Assembly: GCA_963555705.1 (NCBI GenBank)
Contig: OY743169.1
Location: 47,790,124-47,854,123 of the forward strand
DNA: 64,000 nucleotides
Direction of reading: 5' to 3'
Source: Ligustrum vulgare
Lineage: Eukaryota; Streptophyta; Magnoliopsida; Lamiales; Oleaceae
Of this stretch, positions 35,301 through 47,300 are shown one piece after another. The stretch's first letter is position 1. Every line of letters starts with the position of its first letter. The position numbers and the translations under genes were made by a program. The notes below the pieces were generated by a model. The model searched no databases, had not been told where the DNA came from, and saw nothing but the letters and a program-made list of their open reading frames with translations.

Positions 35301-38300
35301 CTGGAATATATGATTATGATAGTTTTCTATTAAAATCAATTTCATTATATTATTTTAGTCCTGATAGGAATCTGATATTATGTTTCCTTATTTCATTTAG
35401 GGTGTGTTCTTTTAAATTTAATTTGGAATGTTTTGTGTCAAATCAAGGAATTGAAATTATTTGTTGATTTATTTGTGTTTTCTAGGTAAGATGAAGGGTT
35501 AAAAATTGGAGAGAGAAAATGTGAATGGTTAAAAAGTGGTATGGGAAATTGTGTAATTTAAATTTTTGTAATGATGGTAAATTAAATTGCAAAAGAACAC
35601 ACCCTTAGTTTCCTTTTACTATTAGGATTCTTATTTTCTTTACTCCTAGAGTTAGGCTTTTTCCTCGATAAATAGGGTGATTGTATTTCATAATTTGAAT
35701 AATATCAATATATCAATTTCTCTTTTATATTTTTACATGGTATCAGAGCTTGTCTCGATCTTGGCCTAGGTTTCGGTCAAGTTACGTTTTCCGGCAAGCG
35801 GCCTTTGTGCTGCTTGTCCGGCCAGTCATTTTTTGGTTTCAATTGATTTATCATTTCTGTTTCTACTCCTTTTTTTTAATGTCAAAAAAATCTCGTTCCA
35901 AATCTGAAAATGAGATCTTACACACAAGTCCTTGAACTTTCTCATGGCTTAGAGTAAGCCTTCCATCTTTGACCATCCAAAGCAAACACAAGCGGTATAT
36001 TCGTAAGCTAGGTTTCTGTTAGGACGACCAATGTTTTTGCCGTGTATGTGAGAATCAGGCGATTCTCATTTTCCGGACGACCAATGTCTATGCTGTGTAT
36101 GCAAGAATCAGGTGATCCGCATTTCTACTTAGTGCACGAATTTGTGTGTTAGCTGTGAATTTGCACATATGGATCAAGATGACTATTGAAATTGAGTTTT
36201 CACTACTTGGAGTTGTAATCAAAGTTCAGCAAATGATTTCATGTCATGGGCCATGCTATCTATCATTTTCAAGTTGCAGCTGTATCCATACATCAACTTG
36301 AGGGGGAGTATTGGAATATATGATTATGATTATGATTATTTTCTATTAAAATCAATTTTCTTATATTATTTTAGTCTGATTAGAAATCCAATATTATGTT
36401 TATGATTATTTTCTATTAAAATTAATTTCCTTATATCATTTTAGTCTGATTAGAAATCCAATATTATGTTTCCTCTTTTCATTTAGTTTCCTTTTACTAT
36501 TAGGATTCTTATTTTTTTTCCCTTCTAGAGTTAGGTAGTTTCCCCTATAAATAGGGTGATTGTATTTCATTATTTGAATAATATCAATATATCAATTCCA
36601 TTTTAATATTTCTACAGTTTGTGGAAATCTTTTCCCTTCACTTTATGTTCTCAATAATCACTTTGGCATTGTAGGCAAAATGAATGTTAAATATAGTCTA
36701 GATGCTAGATACTTAAAAGTTATTTTGGGATCTTGCATACGTAGATTTGCCCCAGGCTTCCCTTGAATGACTGCTGAAATTTTTTTGGTGTGAATTGGAA
36801 TTTGATCTCAGGCTTTATTTTGCTATTTGTTTATTATATTTACATAGTTTTGCCTTGCAAAGTAACAATAGTTGATACACAGTTCTCTCTTTTGCCCTGA
36901 CAGAGTATTCGGATGGCAAATTTGTCGATTGTTTGTTGTCATAAGGTTAATGGTGTTTCCAGAGTACATTTCCAATTACTGAAAACGAGATTATTCAAGG
37001 TAATGGTAGATCAGATTTTCCTTTCGCCAAAAGGTATCTGTATAGTGGAAGAACTATTGCATGCTATTAGACAGATTCATCTAAAAGCTTAAGCAGTTTG
37101 AGAGGTTACACATTTATTTATTTAGATAATCTTTAAGATGCCCCATCATGTGGAGGCTGGATTCATTTTTTCTTTAAGATGCCCCATCATAATATTTTTG
37201 TCTTAAACAGGATTTCTATGACCTGTGGCCACAGAAGTTCCAATATAAGACAAATGGAGTAACACAGGTATAGAGTAAGATGGCATTTTGGCTTCAAAAT
37301 TAAAGTTCTTATTTGCATAACTATGTGTATCGCAATCAGTTTCTCAAACTTTATTTGATATCATCTTGAACATGTATTGCTTATTTGTTTTGTTTATTGA
37401 AAATTTGGAAGCATTTAAATAGCCTTTCCAACTATGGTATGGCCAGTTCCAAAAGATTATATTTAAATTCACGACCAAGAGTATCTGGTTGCAAATAGAT
37501 CAATTCTTTTTGTGAGCAAATATTAATTTTGTTGACTTATTATATTGGCAAGGATTAAATTTTTAATATATCATTTTTTTTTTAAACATGTTCGATTATC
37601 AGCGGAGGTGGATAGTAGTGAGCAATCCTAGTTTATGCTCTGTCATCTCGAAATGGCTTGGAACAGAAGCATGGGTACGTAATATTGATCTCTTAGCGGG
37701 TTTACGGGATTATGCATCAGATGCTGATCTACAACAAGAATGGAGGACGGTACATAAATGATACTATATGCATTTAGATACGCCAGATCGAATCATTAAC
37801 TTGTGTACTGTTTCAATAATGGCCTCAAAACAAATTCTACTTTCCATTGTGTAGGTGAAGAAGATAAATAAAATGAGACTCGCGGAGTACATAGAAACTC
37901 TGAGTGGAGTGAAGGTTTGAAATGTCAAATCTCTTCATTCTGTTAATTTCTTTACATTTTATTTAATGTTAATTGTGGTTATCTAACTGAGATCTTTTAA
38001 CACCAATAATTGCAGGTCAGTTTAGATGCAATGTTTGACGTACAGATAAAGCGGATACATGAGTACAAAAGGCAACTCCTGAATATATTAGGCATCATAC
38101 ATCGATACGACTGCATTAAGGTGTCATGCTCTTGAAGTTAAAATAACAAAGACTTTAGCTATCTTCTCTTGGACAAATGTCTATATATGACAATTTACTA
38201 TCTTCTCTTTCTGTTTGTTCAAGAATATGAACGAGAGTGACAAAAGGAAGGTTGTACCTCGTGTCTGCCTAATTGGTGGGAAAGCTGCCCCTGGTTATGA

Positions 38301-41300
38301 AATTGCGAAGAAGATTATCAAACTCTGTCACACAGTGGCAGAAAAAGTTAACAATGACCCTGGTGTGGGAGATCTACTCAAACTGGTACAACAAGGGTTT
38401 ATTTTTTTTTTCTTATTAGATTTATGAGGTATATTCTGCCATTATTCATCCAATTTTTTTTGGGGGGGGGGGGGGGGGGGGGGATTCTAGAACTAATTAA
38501 TAATTATTGGAGCATTCCTTTTCTACTCAGGCTAGTTATTTGTTACCAGATATCACTGAAGTACAAATTTATGAATGTCATCTCTCATTCTAATTATCAC
38601 TTGATTTTTTTCTTTCGTTTTGGGCAACTCCCTGCAGTTTTATCAGCCCTTTGACTTAAGTTACAATATTGAGGAGAAGCATGATGGCAGAAGGCAGCAA
38701 AGTTTGATTCTAAACACCTATTTGGTCCAGGAGAAATTCTCCAACTCTCTTCAAATTCTTTTTTCAACCATACATTTTTATGGAACCCACCACTTTTCAA
38801 CAACTCTTCAACCACACATTCAAAATTTTCTCCAATTACTCCTACACCAAACAGGCTATAAATTGAAAGAAAAAAAAAGAGAGAATATTGAAACCTTATA
38901 TGTGTACACATGCACACATATCTACAATTATGTGTGCATGTTTACACAAGTAAATAGATCGATGATTGGATGCAAAAGCTCAAGTTGCCACCCCCCTCTC
39001 TTTCTCAACACACCACCACTGCCAAAACCCATAAAATGAGAAATCTGAGAAAGGAAAAGAAAGAAGATTATGAATAGTAATGTTATTGTTCATGTATTAA
39101 CTTTTAAATGATGAAGGACATAATTGACATGTAGCAGTGCAACATTTTTTTGCTTGAAGAATAATGCAGAAAATGTTGATTCAAATACTGTTATTGCAGA
39201 TTTTTATCCCAGATTACAATGTCTCTGTTGCTGAATTAGTGATCCCAGGCAGTGATCTTTCACAGCACATAAGGTCTGTTGTAATGCCATGTTTGTATCT
39301 TTAGATTGTTATACAATGGATTATCCTCTTTTCAATTCTGATTTTTTAAATATAGATAGTCAAAGGACATTATGTACCTGTGTTTTATCAGATCTCCAAG
39401 GAATAGATTTTGCTTTATTGGGTTAAAAAATAATTCGATATCTTCATAATTTAACAAATTTTGAGTGATCAAACAAATCCTTTTAAAGGATTATTTTTTC
39501 CTTTTTATTTAATTGGGAGTATAGGATTGACAAGAAATCTGTATATTTCTGTACAAAGAATGGGGTGAACTACATCAGCTTTATAGGTTGAAATTACTGT
39601 CTAAAATAAGAAGTATAAATAAGAAGATTCCTAACATAGAAATCAGGAAACTAATTTACACAATATATAACATTACCTACTTTAGCTAATTTACTTAGTC
39701 GTCTTATTCCATTTATTCCAAAGATTTGGTAGCCTTATTCCAAGGATTTGGCCACCTCATTGATTCTTTCAGTAATCTCCATTAAGCTTTCTTGAAGATA
39801 TCTTCCATAGTCAGCTTGCTAACTTGGATTGAAATTTCTTTTTGGGTAGTCCTTTTTTATGTATATCTGCGATCTAATCATCGGTTGGAACGCATGACAT
39901 GCAAATTAGGCTATCCTCAGTCTTTTAGTGTTTTGTCTACTTCCACATGTTTCGTCCAATCATGAAGAGTGGGATTAAGAGCAATTTCAATGGCTACTTT
40001 GTTGTCACAGTAGACCTTCGTTGGTGAGGAGTCGGAAAACCTTCAATTCTTCTAGTAACTTTCTAATCCATATGACTTTACAAATGCCCTAAGCAACTAA
40101 TGAGAGAAGATTTCCGCGTACAAATGTACAGCAACTTGAAGTTGATCTTCTATCTGTTTTACTCCCAGTCCAATCTTTGTCCGTATAGATTTCCACATCT
40201 TTGATATAATATTCCATTTTCAGGAGCCTCCTTTAGATACCTTTGGATTCTGTGAGCAGCTTTGAAGTGTTCTGGACCGGTGCGTAAATAAAATGGCTAA
40301 CCTCTGGCGAGTAAGACAAATAAATCAACGTCCTAACTAATCTATGATATTGTTCTCTATCTATCACACCTCAACTTTAGACATTTGATTCACATGGTGT
40401 ATCAGCAGGTTTACAGCCAAGTAACCCTGTTTCATCAAGTATATCCAATACATGTTTGCGTTGACTAACGAATAACCTGATTTTGATCTAGCAATGTTCA
40501 TACTAAAGAAATACTTCAACAGACCCAAGTCTTTGATCTCAAAGTCGTCAGCAAGGTTTTTATTTAGTCTCAACAACTCGACGTCGTCATCATGACATCA
40601 CCTGTCAAGATAATTTCATCCACATAGTTAGGATGGAATTTTTATGTCTGTTGAGAACTTGTAGAACATAGTGTGATCAACTTGACTTTAATAGTAACCA
40701 TGATATTTTACAGTTGTCCTAAAGCGTTCAAACTATGCTCCATGAGATTGCTTAAGACCTTATAGTGACTTCTTTAATTGGAATTTTTTTCATTGGCCGA
40801 GCTTCTCTTCAAAGCTTGGTGGTGGTAGACACATAAACACCTCTTCCTTTAAGTCTCCATTTAAGAATGCATTTTTTTACATCTAACTGGCCAGTTGGAG
40901 TTCACTGCTAAGATAATATGGGACTCTTACTGGGTTTATCTTGGTTATTGCAGCAAAGGTTTCTTGGGAACATATTCCAAATGTTTGTGTGAATCCGTTA
41001 ACAATGAGTCTCACCTTGTATCATTCTATATTGCCATTAAAACTAGCTTTACCGTAAACACCCATTTAATACCATAATCTTCTTGTCTCTCAGCAAATCA
41101 ATTGCTTCTTGTTCGAAGAGAGAGAGGGAAACCTTTTTCTTAATAGATACAATTAGGTTACAAAATAAGGTATAAAGAATGAAACAAAATACATAATTAT
41201 GCTTACTAGTCCCCAACTACTCTAGACTATTAATTTTGGTCCTACAATACTAATTACATATTCCAACACTCCCCCTCAAGTTGGAGCATAAATATTAATC

Positions 41301-44300
41301 ATGCCCAACTTGTTACAAAAATAGTTGATCCGAACCCTATTTACATCTTTTGTAAAGATTTCTCCTAGTTGTTCTCCAGTCTTTACATATCCTGTAGATA
41401 TCAAATTTTCTTGCACTTTCTCACGAACAAAATGATAGTCGATCTCAATATGCTTGGTTCGTTCATGAAATTCAGGATTAGATGCAATGTGAAGCGCAGC
41501 TTGGTTATCACACCATAATTTTGCTGGTACTGGTACCTTTAAACCAACTTCAATCAAGAGTTGACGTATCCACATTATTTCACATACTGATTGTGCCATA
41601 GCTCTGTATTTAGATTCCGCACTTGAGCGGGACACAACATTTTGCTTCTTACTTTTCCATGAAACCAAATTTCCTCCAACAAATACACAATAACCTTTGG
41701 TTGATCTCCTGTCAATCTTGGAACCTGTCCAATCTGAATCTGCGAAGCATTCGATGTGACTATGTCCATGATTTTCTTACAATATACCCCGTCCAGGAGC
41801 CCCCTTTAAGTAACACAGAATTTGCTCTAGAGCTGCCTAGTGATGAATAGTTGGAGAAGACATGAATTGACTTACATTACTAACTGAGTATGCAATGTCA
41901 GGACGAGTCACAGTGAGATAGATTAACTTCCCAACCAATCTTCTATATTTTTCAGGATATTCAAATAAGTCACCATCTTTTGTAAGCTGAGTATTAGGAA
42001 GCATTGGTGCACTACAAGGCTTAGCTCCTAATTTTCCTGTCTCGGTTAATAAGTCAAGCATTGGTTGATTTATATTCTTCTTTATTCCTCTCTGGTTAAA
42101 AAACCAACAACTTATTGTTTGATTGTGATACTTGCCCCCCTATCCTTAGTGTTTCTCTGCTTTACAGAGAACTAGTAAAGTCTTTGTTTTTATGACCTCA
42201 AGAAATATTTCGGGTTGAGAGATACTAAAGGGAATTTTTGGTAAAAAAAGGGTTGATTTTCCTGAAAAGAGACATCTATCCCTTTTATGTGGTGCATATC
42301 CAAGAGAGAGACACTTTTCTGTCCTAGCATCAACTTTGGAACAAAATTTACTATGTACATGAACAAAAATTGTGCAACCTAACACTTTGATCTAGAGATC
42401 TGCATGTATCCAATTTTGAGGAAAGAACTTTGAAATTGGTGTTATGTAATACAAAACCGCATGAGAAGCCGATTAATGAAAAAGGATTCTATCAAAATGG
42501 CATCACGTCATAATTACTTCGCTGTAGGCGTGGAAAACAAGATTGCACTTGCAATTTCAAGTTCAACAATTCCATTTTGTTTAGTTGTAATATACATTTT
42601 TCCTTCTAATAATGTTCCCAAGCATAATTAAAATATTTTGTTCCCTTGTTTGTGCAAGGAATACTAGATTTATATTTGAAATTGACTTTCAAGCATTTTA
42701 TAAAAATCTTAGAGCAATTTTTCTACATCAAAATTTTCAATCATAAGATATACCCAATATAAGCATGTGTGATTGTCAATAAAAGCTACATACCAGTTTT
42801 TACCTGAAAAGATGAACAATCCTGATTTTCGAATGAAGTAGGAAATAAATTCTAAGATAAAGAAAACTAGGAAGTCCTAGTGAAGGTGCCAAAGCATTAT
42901 TCACGGTAAGATTTTGAACTTTTATCACTTGGAACATGAGTTATTTTATTCTAAGATCACATGTTAGTTTAGGAACACGAAGGACTTATTTTAGGTTAAT
43001 AATTTTTCAAAGTTTAAGGTATTTTCCTGTAATTGGTACAATTCTAACTTTTTCATTACTAGGACAACGTGAATATGTATGAAATGTGGAAAAAACTGGT
43101 GATATGGTTTGATGTACTTGAATCTATAAACTAAGGTACTGAGGTTAAAGAACAAGATGGAGCGCTAGGATTACTACCTGTTTAAGCTAGAGAGGCATTA
43201 GGAGTTACCATATGTTGAATTGGTAAGCAATTTGAGAAGTTGATCTAGCTGCTCTTTATTGAATGGGCTCATATCGGCCTCTTGTGTTGAAAGGGATGCA
43301 CAGATATATTTGCCCCCCCCCCGATTTGTTGCTTTTCCAGTTTGTTGGTTTGCCATGGATCTTCCAACAGGTTTCCCTTATATGATGGGCTTATTGCAGT
43401 GATCGCACCAGTCACGGGGTCGATCATCTGTATGCTGTTGGTTGAAGGTAGATATACTTGCATCAGCTTCAGAGACAGTCAATGCTGATTGTTTAATGGA
43501 ACCAGCAATTGTTCGTATTTTAAGCATCATATTACTGCGCATTTATCATCTTAGAACTTCAGAAATACTCACCAATTAGGGGGAAGTGATATTATACATA
43601 TGATTCGGCCTCTTACTTCATCAAGTTCCAAATTGAGTTCTGCAAGAAACTTGTAGATGCAATTCTTATCGGCTACATTCTTGTAATGATTGCAATCCTC
43701 AACAGATTTCCACTCGTATTCACCGAACAAGTCCATGTCTTGCCAAGACAAATTCATCGTAGTGAGTTGAAATACTTGATGACGTTGACCTTTTCCTACC
43801 AAATCTCACTAAGTTTTATAGTCAACTCATAAATCTGAGATTTTTTCCCATATCAGACTGCATCTGGTTAACATTATCCCATAGTTCCTAAACCGTATTG
43901 TAGAACATGTAGTTGGAGCTGATCTCTTCTTTCATGGAGTTCACATGCCATGTCTGACCATAGATTTCTCGGCATCTGAGGCTTCGTACATTCGATCATG
44001 GTTGGTTCCTTCACTTCATCCATCAAGTAATCCATCTTTCCTCTTCCACGGATATTCATGTGCATGTATTGAGACTAACTCAGTAAATTTAATCAATTCA
44101 GCCTGTGGAAAATTGAGTGTGAGTCAGTATAGGAGGTTTTTTGTTCGGAGAAGGTTGGTGATTGAGCAAAGGGGCTTGATTCTGATTTGAAGATGGGCAT
44201 GGTTGAAGCAAAGAGTAATCGAAGGGTTGGGCTAGGACTAGGGTTTAGAGTTGGTTTAGCTCTCATACCATATAAAATTGACAAAAGAATAAGTGTATTT

Positions 44301-47300
44301 TTGTACAAAAAAATGGTATGAATTACATCATATTTATATGCTGAAATTATTGTCTAAATAAGAAGATTCCTATCCTAGAAATATAGAATACTAATGTCCA
44401 TAAATAAGAATATTCATAATCTAGAAATTAGAAATTTAATTTACAGAAAATATGATGTTACCAACTTTAGCTAATTTATCTAGTTGACTTATTCTATTTT
44501 CATCAATGATTCAATAGCTTTATTCCAAAGGATTTGGAAAGCTAAAGGGCCGTTCTCTTTGACCTGTTTTGTGTTTCAGTTTTGAATTTTGAATACATTT
44601 CTAGTTTTGTATTTTTGGTGTCTGTCTTGAGATTACGAAAAATGCGTTCTTTATGTTAGTCTGAAAAACATTTTCTGAAAACAAAAAACTGGAAAACGCG
44701 TATACTTTTTAATTTTGAGAAATTTTTCGTTTTCGCTATTCAAGACCATAAGAGTACCAAAGTTTTTATTTCTTCATAAACACAAAACCGACTGTCTAAA
44801 ATCTTAGAAAACTCTAAAAGGACTTCACTTAAAGTTAGAGAGAGAAATTATTTACACTTGAACATTTAATCTTGAGAAGCAAAGCAGTCACTGAAGAGAA
44901 AATTGGAGCACAATCAGATACAGCCACCATAAAAAACAAAGGCCCTCCCAATACCACACCAATGTTACAAAAACTTTTTCTTATGTGCAACAATCAAGTT
45001 CTAAGTTGCGACTGTCATCCAAATACACCACATACATCCCAAAACTAAACAAAACACGTGTGGTGCCCTATTTTTTCTAGCAATAATTTCTTTAAAACAC
45101 CATCCAGTTGGTTTTCATCAGCACAATCATCGAAAAGCTGCTTTGCCATTCACAGTCTCAATGTTTCATAGACATATCAACAAGAGCATTTACATTTCTA
45201 TGGTAAGGGCATGTTTGGTCTACGCTTTGTGACAATTGGGCTACATTTCTATGGTAAGGGCCTATTTGGTCCAGGAGAAATCTACCAATATTTTCCTTCA
45301 TTTTCAACCAAACATTTTTATAGAACTCACAACTTTACACATTATTCAACAACTTTTCAACTACACATTCAAAAATTTCTCCAATTTCTCCTTCACCAAA
45401 CAGACACTAAGTGTATAAATGTTCAGTTAGTAAATTGTTTTATATGAATGGGATTTTGAACCTGCTGAAATTTTGGTGAATGTGGTAGCAACTACAAGCA
45501 ATTGATTTTTTCCCCCTTTTGTTGGGATAAACTAAAATAAGTTAGAAATCAAACTTTTTTCTTTTACCTTTAAGTTGCTGCCCTTTCTTTTGTGCTTTTG
45601 TTGAGTCTGGATATTGGGTGTAAGGGAGTTTTGTTGGTGGATGAAAAGGGAGTTGATGTTTGGAGTTAAGTAATGGGGAAAAGGGATTTGATGGTGGTTA
45701 TTGTGTTCGAAGGCTGCTGCAAAATACTTCACTTTGTGAACCAAAATCAGGTCAAAGGAGAACGCCTAGCTCTGATACCAAAACGTATGATGTAATAAAT
45801 AAAGAATAACATTGAGGGGGGGGGGGGGGGGGGGCGGGGAGAAGGGAGAAAATATAGAGAATTTAGGGGAATTATTGAGTTTATTTCGTATCTAAGTTTT
45901 ATGTAATCAAGTTTGTCTTTTTGGCCCCCATTTCTAAAAAACTCATTTTTCCCAAAATCATTTTTAACCACACATTATGATACCCACAGTTTTTATCTAC
46001 TTTTCAACCATATATTTTATCAACTTTTATCGAAATCTACTAAATTTAATTTTTACCAAAACCGAATTGGGGCCTAACAATATCTTAATAAAGTCAAACT
46101 AAAAATCTATAATAAACTAGAATAAGCTACTAAAATTATACTATCTTATCCCCATCAGTAATGCTATGTAGCAATATTAGTGTTTAGCAGCCATGTTGAC
46201 TGGCACTGCATCGATTGCGCTAAAATTACTGATCGTCAAACTAACACCTTTCTTTGGATGCAGCACTGCAGGACATGAGGCATCAGGAACTGGTAGCATG
46301 AAATTTTTGATGAATGGATGCTTACTCTTAGCCACAGCCGATGGATCGACTGCTGAAATAATTGAAGAAATTGGCGCAGATAACATGGTAATATATGTAC
46401 CAGCTCACATTCCTTTCTACTTTATTTATTTAGCCTCTGTTTGATACACATTTCAAAGAGATTATTTATTTATTTTTATTTTTTTGAATAGTGATTTGTT
46501 GGCAAATGTGTGGTTGAAAAGTAGGAAAAAGTTTTGGGTTACGCACATAATATTTTATTGTATGAATGTGTGATTGAAAATAAGTACGAGAAAAAAAGAG
46601 GTTGAAAAAATGAGAATCAAAATAGGCTTATTTATTTCCAAAAATAAAATAAAAATCACCAATATCTATACTAAGCAATGCATGTGCTCCGTGAAATCCC
46701 ATAGTGACGTGTGGTAAGGTAGATTAAATGATCCTTTATAGTTTAAATTAGAAAATAAGTTAAAACGATGTATCTTTTTATTGTTTAGTATGATCTAATA
46801 CCGTAAATATAACATACATGAGATAATGTTAATGTATAAACGAGTTTACATTGCTTTATTCCAAAAAAAAAAAAAAAAAAAATCACGTCTTTACTTACAA
46901 AGCAACTTATGTGCTTACCCCTTGCACAATGGCCTATTGAGGACTTGAGCTAGAAAGATTGAGTCCTTGTGAAATTTGTTGGTGGGTGTACTTAGTGCAC
47001 CTTGTAGTCTTTTGTTCTTCATTTTGTAGTGTTTGCCTCTAAATATATTAATTTCGGTGTTTTTAGTCTTTTTGTTGCTTGTTTATTTTGGAGGGGGGAA
47101 GGGGTGGGGATTGGCTGAGGGGTATTTTATCCCTCTACTTTTACTTCTTGACCCTCTCTAACCTTTTACTTCGTACTTCACTTCACATGTTTCATCCAAA
47201 CAAACATAGGCTTATTCTTGGAATTTTTCACGTAGTTATTTTATTTTTCTGAGTTCTCTTTTGGTTTTTTATGCATACTATTCTCAAAAAAAGCTTGCCT

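Larger units (their letters stand above)
39528..44540 (-). mobile_element. Degenerate Ty1/copia element A in intron 18
   Basis: LTR remnants 39528-39771 (3' LTR) and 44279 to about 44540 (5' LTR) are recognisably the same (both start TGACAA on the plus strand and share AAGAAGATTCCTA and TTTAGCTAATTTA). A tRNA-Met-like primer site (minus TGGTATGAGAGC, one mismatch) is at 44269-44258. Inside on the minus strand are gag pieces (44065-43874, 43802-43569: [36 protein letters not shown]), an integrase C-terminal piece (42385-42146) and RT remnants (about 41090-40100). All frames are broken. A second copia fragment is nested inside. Confidence 0.78.
39274..46263 (+). other. Intron 18 (7 kb) with nested copia remnants
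   Basis: Bounded by AG|GTCTGT and GATGCAG|C. Native sequence appears at 39274-39527. Most of the rest is a minus-strand copia pair and MITEs, described separately. No host exon found. Confidence 0.85.
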
